64,000 bases of DNA from Magicicada septendecula (lineage: Eukaryota > Arthropoda > Insecta > Hemiptera > Cicadidae), in the NCBI GenBank assembly GCA_034769895.1, contig JAWRYS010001452.1:186001-250000 (forward strand), written 5' to 3'. The position numbers and the translations under genes were made by a program. This document shows, in pieces, positions 52,452 through 64,000 of the stretch. The notes under the pieces were generated by a model. That model did no database searches and was not told the origin of the DNA. It was given only the letters and a program-made list of their open reading frames with translations. Within the stretch, counting starts at the first letter, position 1; each line of letters opens with the position of its first letter.

Positions 52452-55358
52452 TTCTTCCTCCTCTTATCTTCCTTCTGAGTTAATATCTAAATGCACTGTC
52501 ATTTATATTTTCTCACAACGATTATTTTGGTACCCCACAATATTGGGTTTTATCAAGTTTTTTTAAGTTCACGATTAATTTCATACTTACTAATCACATT
52601 TCTTTGTTTATATAATTTCTTAATTTAATATTTGGTTTTTAATAATAACTACTATTCATCCTTGATGAATTAGTCACATTGGATTTGTCCATTACATGGT
52701 GATTTTTATACAATTAGTAATTGTTTATGTTTGACCGTTAGGCCTGTTTCACATTTAAGTAGCCATTACTGGATTTTTGTGGCTTCATACACAACATATT
52801 ACATTGAGTCCCAAATTGTTATTTTGCATTTATAATTAGGTTTAATGTATCTGGATGTGTTTTAATTAGTAACAACTGTGTTATTCAATCTTACTTGCTA
52901 ATTATTTGCTATTCATTTCCAATATAAAATAAAACATCTAGGCCTATGGTCTGAATAACTCTTACAGCCATATCCATTTCATAACTAACAGTTTATATAA
53001 TTCATTATTTCTTATTTGTTGTTCTGGTGCTAAACAATCTCACCTCTATTGAACTTTTTCCATTAAACTCACCTTATAACATGGGTATTGAATTAATGTT
53101 GATACAAACTTATTTTCTAATGCTTTTTTCTCTCCCTTCCATATTAACACCATCTAATTACTTTTCTTTGTGAAACACACCTTTAAACTTTTACAATACA
53201 TTTTTAAGTTATAACAATATTCTTTACTAGTCATCACAGTGAATATCACTACTTAGTGTTCATTATTCACTGATTAAATGTTCTATCCTAAATACTATTC
53301 ATTGCAACTTGTTAAATGTTATTGTTCACTCTTAAAATTAAAACATATTGTTCACTCTTAAAACTAAAACATAAGTAATTTTACTAAGTCTTTACCTTAG
53401 CCTACTCTCCTCTTACTATTTGTATGATAGACAATATTTGTATTTATTTTTCACTAGCACTTTCTTAAATTATTTAGTGTTCATTATAATTTATTTAGTG
53501 TTTCTTTAGTATTATATCACTCTAGTATAAATCACTTTCACTAATTCAACTTCCATTTATTTCTCATCATTTTATTCTCTTTCTCTACACACTATCTATA
53601 TAACATTATTAATATTGTATCTTTCTTAGTTAACAAATTACATATATCCCTAACTCTTTTGGTTAGTGTATTTTTATAAATTGTTTCATATTACTGACGG
53701 TTCATAATTGTCATTTTATCAATACTAACATTCATTAATAGTTTTGGTTCTTAACCGAATTTCATTGTCTTTATTACTTTGGGTTACATTATTTCTCCCT
53801 TTTCTGTTTTTCATTACTTGTCTAGTTTTCTTGATGCGTTTCATCTTGTTTTCTTCCTCATGGGTTTGTTCTCTCATGGTTTTCATTCTTCTTCTCCTTC
53901 CTTCGTCTTGTTTTCTTTATTTTGATTTCTTAGCTGGTTTCTCAACTGGTTTCTCAATTGGCCAATCTCTGGGGTTGGGTCAATGTCGTTTGTCTGTCAG
54001 TCTATCATTTTAGTTTCTTTGTTAATCACTTTCAGTTTATTACACCTCCTCCTTCCATGATAATTACCTTTTATTTATTTTTTACTATCCACATAATTTA
54101 TCTATTCAAACATAATATCATTTAGCATTTTTTATACATACTTATTGTTATCAAAATTTATCTGAATTTGGTGATGTTATATAATGCTCTCCCACCAAAA
54201 TTGATCATTTTATAAAACGTGATTCTAAGTTTGATGAAATTATCAATTGTATCGTATCATTTTCTTCTTAAACTCTCCTGCTTCTCACTCGATTTTTTAT
54301 GCTTAGTTCTGTATCTTTTATTTCCTATCTCCTGATTCTTTTCTTCGTCATTTTTTCTTATTGCGAACTGGCTTATTGATTTTATATTATAAATTATTCC
54401 CTATAAATCTTATTTTCCCTAACTATCTTTACTCTGTAGTTGCAATCGATTCGGATGGGCTCTATTGGCTTACCTAACTCCGTCGTCCAAAACTACTCTT
54501 ATTCTGAGATCAGGGGAACATCATCCCTGCTCAGTAAAATGATTGCTGGACTTATTCAACAGTCAATCTCAATTAATGAATCTTAAATATAGTCATCTCG
54601 TGACTCAACATAATAATAATAATCATAACATTTGTTGGGAATCTTTTACCTTTGTACTTCATTATTGCTCAGTTCGAGTCATATATTTTTTCATCTTTCT
54701 TTATAGATACTACTTGATAATACTTGAAGCATTGCTTTTTATTGATACAATTCACATTTTTATTCATTTTTAATTACTTTTCGTTTCATCTCAATTCATA
54801 TTACAACTCTTAGAATGTTTGTTTTATTTATTTCGTTTTTTGATCATTGGTTTTCTTAATCTTACTTCCATTTCTTTCTAAATAGTATTGGAAGTTGGTC
54901 ATTTTGATTGATAGTATTTTTTTTCATAACTTTTTAAATATCCTAGTAAGTTAGTGTTTCTTACTAGTTGGGAATGTTTTTAGCTTATTCCTTTATACTA
55001 TGTTTTGCTTTTTTGTGCCTTACATTTTGGCTAAAGATTATTGTAACTTAATCTTATTTTGTTAGGAATGTTTTGTAACTTCACTCCATTATTATTAATT
55101 TTTATTCAAAGATTATAGTAAGTTATTGTTTTTTACTTTATGTGGATTCTTGGTAATTTTATTTCTCCCTTTTTTATGATTGGTCTAAAATATTCTCGAA
55201 TTATCTGTGTAAGCTGTCCTTACATAACTTTTTTGAATTTTGAAATTCATTTTTTATATATATTTTTTCATTATTATTTATCAGTAAACTTTCTTGCTGA
55301 GATTATTCTTCCTTTTTATTCCAACTAACTTGGTGGGCCTTTTTAAATTGAATTCTTT

Positions 55359-56730
55359 TCAATTAAGTTTGATCGTCATAGTACTTTTTAAACTACTTAG
55401 GTAGGTTATCATGAAATCAGTCCCCTTTTCCTCGGCGTTTATCTTCACTTGGTTTACCCATGGTCCATCATTTCCTCTGCATTTGTGGTTCGGATAACCT
55501 TGGTGTATAGAACTATTTTCTTCCTTGTTATATAGGTTTTTTCTGTTTTGTACCATGATTCTTCTAATATCATATGTTCAGTGGTAACCATGACTGCTTC
55601 CCTCATTTTATTACGTGTTTCTTTATTCAGCATTTCTATTTCTAGTATACTCAAGTGTGTTAGATACCTTCTTGATTTGTGACACCCTATCTTGTTGTGA
55701 GTCCTGTCAATTTTGTGTGATTTCCATTTTCTTATTGATTTGTTGAAGTTTTCCTCTGCTGGTTGGTTGTGAATTCCTTCTATAATTTCTTTCAAGGTCC
55801 TCCTACAATCTTTATATCTCATTAATTTGCTTTGGTCGGTAAGGGGTAAATTGAACACATCAATTAGTCCGTTCTTCATCATCTCCACTTCTTCTCTTGT
55901 TTTTAGTAGTTTCTTTTTATATATTTTTCCTATTTCCTTTGTTTTCTTGATCTTCTTAATTATTCGGTTCTTCTTTACTCTTCTCAGGTTGGTTTTTGTG
56001 TGCTTAATTTTCTCATTGTTTTTGTTATCTTTATTCCCAGAAAACAATACTACTTTGTCTTCTTTATTCTTCATTTCTCCATTGATACCGTCAGAAGTGT
56101 TGTATAGTGTTTCATTCAATTGTGTGAAACCACTATCTACTGTTTCATCAAGTTGATCTGCTGGGTATCTTGTCTCTTCCCATTTTTTATTCATCTCCGT
56201 TTTTGTCTGGTTGCTTTCTTTACGACATCCTTTGAAAATTAGTCTTATTTGCTGCTTCATTTCTTCTTTATTTTTCTCGTGGTCCTTCTCCAGCTGTTCC
56301 CTCAATTCTTCCTTCAATTCTTCGTTTCTTTGCTGAATTTCCTCATCAATCGTTGTTGTAATGTTTCATTATTCTTGTTAATGGTTTGTCTCAATTCTTC
56401 CTTCTGTTTCTGAAAATTGTCCTCCTGTTTTTTAAAATTTTCACTTGTTTCTTCCTTCTGTTTCTGAAAATTTTCGTTTGTTTCTTTCTTCATTCCGTCA
56501 AATTTATTGGTCATATTATTCATCATTTCCATTAATTTTAGTATGTTCGGGTCTCCTCTAACTTCTCCCTTGTCGCCCGCCTGTAATTCCATTTCTTCGT
56601 CTTGTGTTGGTTCTGTTGTGGTTATTGTTGTCTCCACTTCTTCAATCGGTGCTCCTTCCTCTTCTTCCCCTCTATTTTCTTCCATCTCCTTCTCCTTTGC
56701 CAACTTCTTTCCTAAATCTCTTGTGTGCAT
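55359..56730 (-). pseudogene. Fossil gag-like region, unit 4
   Basis: Near-identical copy about 50 bp downstream of the primer-binding-site-like sequence at 56783-56800. It is broken in the shared pattern. Confidence 0.5.
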
Positions 56731-56782
56731 CCTGATCTCCTTTCGTGACCGCCGCTAGAACTTCGTATCTTCCTTTTTTCAA

Positions 56783-56800
56783 GCCCCATGTTGGGCGCCA
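56783..56800 (-). other. tRNA-Lys-type primer-binding-site-like sequence, unit 4
   Basis: Identical 18-base sequence, same context as unit 1. Confidence 0.6.
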
Positions 56801-58231
56801 ATTTATAACCTACCGTTCGCGAATGTCCTGACTACTTCAAGCCCCGCGATGGAAGCCAATTTATAACCAAACTCGTGTCTCGTGTCCCCTCGTATACCTC
56901 TGTAAAATATAACAGTGTGTCTGCGTGCGAAAATGTGTCTGTGTTTCTTACCACTGCGTCCTCGTACGGCGATGTACTTCACGATGTTTGGGCCCGTAGC
57001 GAACGTACTGGGGACCAGGTATCGTGGTTCCCGATTTGAGTTTCAAACGTAGTGGATTATCTCCGGGTGGCGCCAAATTGTTTATAGAAAACAATTAAAA
57101 TGGTTTGCTTATCAATGTTCTATTTGAACGAGGCAACGAATTCAATCTGTCCCGCCCTTTCTCAATTTCGTGTCAATCGAGATAGCGGTTGCTGGATTCG
57201 CTACTTGAGCGCTCGCCGTCGCATTGGAAACCTTCACTATACATTATATTTTTAAACATACACTTTGCTAATAGAAATAAGACACGAGTTAACACACACA
57301 GTATAAATTTATTATTAATTGGAAGTTAGTATTTTATAGACACAAGTTGTAATTAGTTTGTTCATATATAATTCTACAACCGGACAATTCTTTATAAGAC
57401 TCTTACTCAAGGTTAAACGATTGACTTTTGAATACAAATAAACAGTAATGGCGATTTATTTCGCCGATCAACAAATATTTTGGTCGACGTTTGTGGGTTG
57501 TTTGGATCACATTAAAAGGTTCAGATGCAGTTACAACATTAAAAATACACAACTTTACAATGTTTTTTCCTTATGTAGGATAATGTGTAGTGGTAATTGT
57601 TTTGTTTAAGTGTCATACAAGATGTTTATAAGTCGTACATAAATATGAGTTTAGTTCTATAGTTAACAAAATTTTCAGTGATATAATTTTATGGATCAAT
57701 CCTTGTAAGAGAATAAAAATGATTTAGTGGTATTCAAAATACATTGAGAAATGGTCAAAGTGCGTTTATTTTTTGGAAGTTGAAATAATTTAACTGATAC
57801 TTAACAGCCTTGCAGTACGGTATTATTCGGGATGAAGAGAAGGAAGGATTATGGCTTCAATATTGTTCCTGTGTACTTTATTCGAGCTTCGGCATCTTTT
57901 TCACAGTGGGTTGGACTTATTTGGATATTTCATATTGAGTTAAACGTCTTCTCCCTCTGGAAATGGTATTCTGCATCCATCAGTCTTCTGTACTCTCAAT
58001 TTCTACACTTTGTTTTACTTCTAAGATGTCTCAAACGTTAAAATGTGTTGTACAGACGATTCGCGTCTTGCTTGCGATAGCGTCACTTTCCAAGTAAATG
58101 TATTTAACGGTAATTACCTCGTTAAACGGCCGTTCCCATGGTTACGTGTTTGCTCTCATTGGGTGAGCTCAATATTAGTACATTGTTATCAATTTTCGAA
58201 TTTCTTTCAAATCTTCCCATATCTTCGGACT
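56801..58231 (-). repeat. LTR-like segment, unit 4 (borders inferred)
   Basis: About 1431 bp, grouping with units 1 and 5 by its variants. Confidence 0.4.
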
Positions 58232-61161
58232 TTCTTCCTCCTCTTATCTTCCTTCTGAGTTAATATCTAAATGCACTGTCATTTATATTTTCTCACAACG
58301 ATTATTTTGGTACCCCACAATATTGGGTTTTATCAAGTTTTTTTAAGTTCACGATTAATTTCATACTTACTAATCACATTTCTTTGTTTATATAATTCCT
58401 TAATTTAATATTTGGTTTTAATAATAACTACTATTCATCCTTGATGAATTAGTCACATTGGATTTGTCCATTACATGGTGATTTTTATACAATTAGTAAT
58501 TGTTTATGTTTGACCGTTAGGCCTGTTTCACATTTAAGTAGCCATTACTGGATTTTTGTGGCTTCATACACAACATATTTCATTGAGTCCCAAATTGTTA
58601 TTTTGCGTTTATAATTAGGTTTAATGTATCTGGATGTGTTTTAATTAGTAACAACTGTGTTATTCAATCTTACTTGCTAATTATTTGCTATTCATTTCCA
58701 ATATAAAATAAAACATCTAGGCCTATGGTCTGTATAACTCTTACAGCCATATCCATTTCATAACTAACAGTTTATATAATTCATTATTTCTTATTTGTTG
58801 TTCTGGTGCTAAACAATCTCACCTCTATTGAACTTTTACCATTAAACTCACCTTATAACATGGGTATTGGATACAAACTTATTTTTTAATGCTTTTTTCT
58901 CTCCCTTCCATATTAACACCATCTAATTACTTTTCTTTGTGAAACACACCTTTAAACTTTTACAATACATTTTTAAGTTTTAACAATATTCTTTACTAGT
59001 CATCACAGTGAATATCACTACTTAGTGTTCATTATTCACTGATTAAATGTTCTATCCTAAATACTATTCATTGCAACTTGTTAAATGTTATTGTTCACTC
59101 TTAAAATTAAAACATATTGTTCACTCTTAAAACTAAAACATAAGTAATTTTACTAAGTCTTTACCTTAGCCTACTCTCCTCTTACTATTTGTATGATAGA
59201 CAATATTTGTATTTATTTTTCACTAGCACTTTCTTAAATTATTTAGTGTTCATTATAATTTATTTAGTGTATCTTTAGTATTATATCACTCTAGTATAAA
59301 TCACTTTCACTAATTCAACTTCCATTTATTTCTCATCATTTTATTCTCTTTCTCTACACACTATCTATATAACATTATTAATATTGTGTCTTTCTTAGTT
59401 AACAAATTACATATATCCCTAACTCTTTTGGTTAGTGTATTTTTATACATTGTTTCATATTACTGACGGTTCATAATTGTCATTTTATCAATACTAACAT
59501 TCATTAATAGTTTTGGTTCTTAACCGAATTTCATTGTCTTTATTACTTTGGGTTACATTATTTCTCCCTTTTCTGTTTTTCATTACTTGTCTAGTTTTCT
59601 TGATGCGTTTCATCTTGTTTTCTTCCTCATGGGTTTGTTCTCTCATGGTTTTCATTCTTCTTCTCCTTCCTTCGTCTTGTTTTCTTTATTTTGATTTCTT
59701 AGCTGGTTTCTCAACTGGTTTCTCAATTGGCCAATCTCTGGGGTTGGGTCAATGTCGTTAGTCTGTCAGTCTATCATTTTAGTTTCTTTGTTAATCACTT
59801 TCAGTTTATTACACCTCCTCCTTCCATGATAATTACCTTTTATTTATTTTTTACTATCCACATAATTTATTTATTCAAACATAATATAAAAAACAACATA
59901 TTATAAATGATTTATAATATCATTTAGCATTTTTTATACATACTTATTGTTATCAAAATTTATCTGAATTTGGTGATGTTATATAATGCTCTCCCACCAA
60001 AATTGATCATTTTATAAAACGTGATTCTAAGTTTGATGAAATTATCAATTGTATCGTATCATTTTCTTCTTAAACTCTCCTGCTTCTCACTCGATTTTTT
60101 ATGCTTAATTCTGTATCTTTTATTTCCTTTCTCCTGATTCTTTTCTTCGTCATTTTTTCTTATTGCGAACTGGCTTATTGATTTTATATTATAAATTATT
60201 CCCTATAAATCTTATTTTCCCTAACTATCTTTACTCTGTAGTTGCAATCGATTCGGATGGGCTCTATTGGCTTACCTAACTCCGTCGTTCAAAACTACTC
60301 TTATTCTGAGATCAGGGGAACATCATCCCTGCTCAGTAAAATGATTGCTGGACTTATTCAACAGTCAATCTCAATTAATGAATCTTAAATATAGTCATCT
60401 CGTGACTCAACATAATAATAATAATCATAACATTTGTTGGGAATCTTTTACCTTTGTACTTCATTATTGCTCAGTTCGAGTCATATATTTTTTCATCTTT
60501 CTTTATAGATACTACTTGATAATACTTGAAGCATTGCTTTTTATTGATACAATTCACATTTTTATTCATTTTTAATTACTTTTCGTTTCATCTCAATTCA
60601 TATTACAACTCTTAGAATGTTTGTTTTATTTATTTCGTTTTTTGATCATTGGTTTTCTTAATCTTACTTCCATTTCTTTCTAAATAGTATTGGAAGTTGG
60701 TCATTTTGATTGATAGTATTTTTTTTTCATAACTTTTTAAATATCCTAGTAAGTTAGTGTTTCTTACTAGTTGGGAATGTTTTTAGCTTATTCCTTTATA
60801 GTATGTTTTGCTTTTTTGTGCCTTACATTTTGGCTAAAGATTATTGTAACTTAATCTTATTTTGTTAGGAATGTTTTGTAACTTCACTCCATTATTATTA
60901 ATTTTTATTCAAAGATTATAGTAAGTTATTGTTTTTTACTTTATGTGGATTCTTGGTAATTTTATTTCTCCCTTTTTTATGATTGGTCTAAAATATTCTC
61001 GAATTATCTGTGTAAGCTGTCCTTACATAACTTTTTTGAATTTTGAAATTCATTTTTTATATATATTTTTTCATTATTATTTATCAGTAAACTTTCTTGC
61101 TGAGATTATTCTTCCTTTTTATTCCAACTAACTTGGTGGGCCTTTTTAAATTGAATTCTTT

Positions 61162-62533
61162 TCAATTAAGTTTGATCGTCATAGTACTTTTTAAACTACT
61201 TAGGTAGGTTATCATGAAATCAGTCCCCTTTTCCTCGGCGTTTATCTTCACTTGGTTTACCCATGGTCCATCATTTCCTCTGCATTTGTGGTTCGGATAA
61301 CCTTGGTGTATAGAACTATTTTCTTCCTTGTTATATAGGTTTTTTCTGTTTTGTACCATGATTCTTCTAATATCATATGTTCAGTGGTAACCATGACTGC
61401 TTCCCTCATTTTATTACGTGTTTCTTTATTCAGCATTTCTATTTCTAGTATACTCAAGTGTGTTAGATACCTTCTTGATTTGTGACACCCTATCTTGTTG
61501 TGAGTCCTGTCAATTTTGTGTGATTTCCATTTTCTTATTGATTTGTTGAAGTTTTCCTCTGCTGGTTGGTTGTGAATTCCTTCTATAATTTCTTTCAAGG
61601 TCCTCCTACAATCTTTATATCTCATTAATTTGCTTTGGTCGGTAAGGGGTAAATTGAACACATCAATTAGTCCGTTCTTCATCATCTCCACTTCTTCTCT
61701 TGTTTTTAGTAGTTTCTTTTTATATATTTTTCCTATTTCCTTTGTTTTCTTGATCTTCTTAATTATTCGGTTCTTCTTTACTCTTCTCAGGTTGGTTTTT
61801 GTGTGCTTAATTTTCTCATTGTTTTTGTTATCTTTATTCCCAGAAAACAATACTACTTTGTCTTCTTTATTCTTCATTTCTCCATTGATACCGTCAGAAG
61901 TGTTGTATAGTGTTTCATTCAATTGTGTGAAACCACTATCTACTGTTTCATCAAGTTGATCTGCTGGGTATCTTGTCTCTTCCCATTTTTTATTCATCTC
62001 CGTTTTTGTCTGGTTGCTTTCTTTACGACATCCTTTGAAAATTAGTCTTATTTGCTGCTTCATTTCTTCTTTATTTTTCTCGTGGTCCTTCTCCAGCTGT
62101 TCCCTCAATTCTTCCTTCAATTCTTCGTTTCTTTGCTGAATTTCCTCATCAATCGTTGTTGTAATGTTTCATTATTCTTGTTAATGGTTTGTCTCAATTC
62201 TTCCTTCTGTTTCTGAAAATTTTCCTCCTGTTTTTTAAAATTTTCACTTGTTTCTTCCTTCTGTTTCTGAAAATTTTCGTTTGTTTCTTTCTTCATTCCG
62301 TCAAATTTATTGGTCATATTATTCATCATCTCCATTAATTTTAGTATGTTCGGGTCTCCTCTAACTTCTCCCTTGTCGCCCGCCTGTAATTCCATTTCTT
62401 CGTCTTGTGTTGGTTCTGTTGTGGTTATTGTTGTCTCCACTTCTTCAATCGGTGCTCCTTCCTCTTCTTCCCCTCTATTTTCTTCCATCTCCTTCTCCTT
62501 TGCCAACTTCTTTCCTAAATCTCTTGTGTGCAT
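61162..62533 (-). pseudogene. Fossil gag-like region, unit 5
   Basis: Near-identical copy downstream of the primer-binding-site-like sequence at 62586-62603. It is broken in the shared pattern. Confidence 0.5.
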
Positions 62534-62585
62534 CCTGATCTCCTTTCGTGACCGCCGCTAGAACTTCCTATCTTCCTTTTTTCAA

Positions 62586-62603
62586 GCCCCATGTTGGGCG
62601 CCA
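62586..62603 (-). other. tRNA-Lys-type primer-binding-site-like sequence, unit 5
   Basis: Identical 18-base sequence, same context as unit 1. Confidence 0.6.
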
Positions 62604-64000
62604 ATTTATAACCTACCGTTCGCGAATGTCCTGACTACTTCAAGCCCCGCGATGGAAGCCAATTTATAACCAAACTCGTGTCTCGTGTCCCCTCGTATAC
62701 CTCTGTAAAATATAACAGTGTGTCTGCGTGCGAAAATGTGTCTGTGTTTCTTACCACTGCGTCCTCGTACGGCGATGTACTTCACGATGTTTGGGCCCGT
62801 AGCGAACGTACTGGGGACCAGGTATCGTGGTTCCCGATTTGAGTTTCAAACGTAGTGGATTATCTCCGTGTGGCGCCAAATTGTTTATAGAAAACAATTA
62901 AAATGGTTTGCTTATCAATGTTCTATTTGAACGAGGCGACGAATTCAATCTGTCCCGCCCTTTCTCAATTTCGTGTCAATCGAGATAGCGGTTGCTGGAT
63001 TCGCTACTTGAGCGCTCGCCGTCGCATTGGAAACCTTCACTATACATTATATTTTTAAACATACACTTTGCTAATAGAAATAAGACACGAGTTAACACAC
63101 ACAGTATAAATTTATTATTAATTGGAAGTTAGTATTTTATAGACACAAGTTGTAATTAGTTTGTTCATATATAATTCTGCACCGGACAATTCTTTATAAG
63201 ACTCTTACTCAAGGTTAAACGATTGACTTTTGAATACAAATAAACAGTAATGGCGATTTATTTCGCCGATCAACAAATATTTTGGTCGACGTTTGTGGGT
63301 TGTTTGGATCACGTTAAAAGGTTCAGATGCAGTTACAACATTAAAAATACACAACTTTACAATGTTTTTTCCTTATGTAGGATAATGTGTAGTGGTAATT
63401 GTTTTGTTTAAGTGTCATACAAGATGTTTATAAGTCGTACATAAATATGAGTTTAGTTCTATAGTTAACAAAATTTTCAGTGATATAATTTTATGGATCA
63501 ATCCTTGTAAGAGAATAAAAATGATTTAGTGGTATTCAAAATACATTGAGAAATGGTCAAAGTGCGTTTATTTTTTGGAAGTTGAAATAATTTAACTGAT
63601 ACTTAACAGCCTTGCAGTACGGTATTATTCGGGATGAAGAGAAGGAAGGATTATGGCTTCAATATTGTTCCTGTGTACTTTATTCGATCTTCGGCATCTT
63701 TTTCACAGTGGGTTGGACTTATTTGGATATTTCATATTGAGTTAAACGTCTTCTCCCTCTGGAAATGGTATTCTGCATCCATCAGGCTTCTGTACTCTCA
63801 ATTTCTACACTTTGTTTTACTTCTAAGATGTCTCAAACGTTAAAATGTGTTGTACAGAGGATTCGCGTCTGGCTTGCGATAGCGTCACTTTCCAAGTAAA
63901 TGTATTTAACGGTAATTACCTCGTTAAACGGCCGTTCCCATGGTTACGTGTTTGCTCTCATTGGGTGAGCTCAATATTAGTACATTGTTATCAATTTTCG
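62604..64000 (-). repeat. LTR-like segment, unit 5, cut by the window end
   Basis: About 1397 bp visible, ending shortly before the expected purine tract. Confidence 0.4.

Larger units (their letters stand above)
46978..52744 (-). mobile_element. Array B unit 3
   Basis: 5767-bp unit of the same subgroup as unit 2, with the same short forms in the LTR-like segment and the same spacer variants. A few private bases are scattered; none changes the layout. Confidence 0.9.
52745..58523 (-). mobile_element. Array B unit 4, with a private 10-bp spacer insertion
   Basis: 5779-bp unit grouping with units 1 and 5. Its extra length comes mainly from 10 bp at 53091-53100 in the AT-rich spacer, flanked by TTG. 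That insertion is in no other copy and marks this unit uniquely. Confidence 0.9.
35447..64000 (-). mobile_element. Array B: tandem array of a fossil LTR retroelement, ~5.77-kb unit, 4 complete copies plus a partial fifth
   Basis: Unit starts are 35447, 41214, 46978, 52745 and 58524, all in the same orientation. Read on the minus strand, each unit has an LTR-like segment, a tRNA-Lys-type primer-binding site, a gag-like coiled-coil region, a long A-rich degenerate stretch and a polypurine tract leading into the next LTR-like segment. There is therefore one LTR per unit, as expected if the array grew by unequal exchange between LTRs or from one-LTR circles. No reverse transcriptase or integrase was recognised. 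The element is broken, and the damage is shared by the units. The marked plus-strand T over A excess suits an A-rich retroelement genome on the minus strand. Gypsy-type is the likeliest family; a gag-only non-autonomous derivative is an alternative. The element is old; its tandem amplification looks recent. Confidence 0.7.
58524..64000 (-). mobile_element. Array B unit 5, partial at the window end, with a private 33-bp spacer insertion
   Basis: 5477 bp visible; the unit continues past the window. The AT-rich spacer holds 33 extra bp at 59888-59920: 26 bp of new AT-rich sequence between two copies of ATAATAT (59881-59887 and 59914-59920). The 7-bp direct repeat resembles filler from repair or a tiny target-site duplication. 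The LTR-like segment is cut by the window end before its polypurine tract. Confidence 0.9.

Noticed and set aside
1-64000. CRISPR array or bacterial accessory island
   Set aside because: The repeat units are thousands of bp without spacers, coding density is minimal, and the sequence character is eukaryotic.

Overview
This 64 kb window is repetitive eukaryotic DNA. It is two long head-to-tail tandem arrays joined directly, with no recognisable single-copy gene. It looks animal and probably arthropod. The base composition is AT-rich, the sequence has polypyrimidine/AG and GTGAGT splice-like signals, and the second array derives from an A-rich LTR retroelement whose primer-binding-site-like sequence matches tRNA-Lys (17 of 18 bases against the insect tRNA-Lys 3' end as I remember it). 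No species is assigned. There is no operon structure, bacterial-style gene packing, rRNA, 5S, tRNA, histone or snRNA gene, or CRISPR array.

Array A (1-35446) is eight complete copies and one partial copy of a unit of about 4378 bp (copy lengths 4376-4379). Copies are almost identical. Each unit has a GC-richer part (about 130-1330 in unit 1), an AT-rich middle with a long T tract and several short palindromes, and a small GC-richer block (about 3832-4140). I do not recognise the unit as a known gene or transposon. The only ATG-started open frame of note is a 106-residue minus-strand frame. The minus strand also has a set of splice-like sites that could define exons crossing unit borders. This is a hypothesis only.

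Array B (35447-64000) is four complete copies and one partial copy of a unit of about 5.77 kb, all in the same orientation. Read on the minus strand, each unit has one LTR-like segment, a tRNA-Lys-type primer-binding site, a broken gag-like coiled-coil region, a long A-rich degenerate stretch with no recognisable pol, and a polypurine tract just before the next LTR-like segment. The array is best read as a fossil LTR retroelement amplified as a satellite with one LTR per unit. The damage is largely shared between copies, so decay came before amplification.

The two arrays meet at 35446/35447, 4 bp beyond a 30-bp near-palindrome of array A. Copies next to the junction are more diverged than interior copies on both sides, as expected for array edges. 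Variants inside array A are mosaic and often shared between alternate rather than adjacent units, pointing to exchange in two-unit steps or gene conversion. The extreme identity also makes copy number assembly-sensitive.
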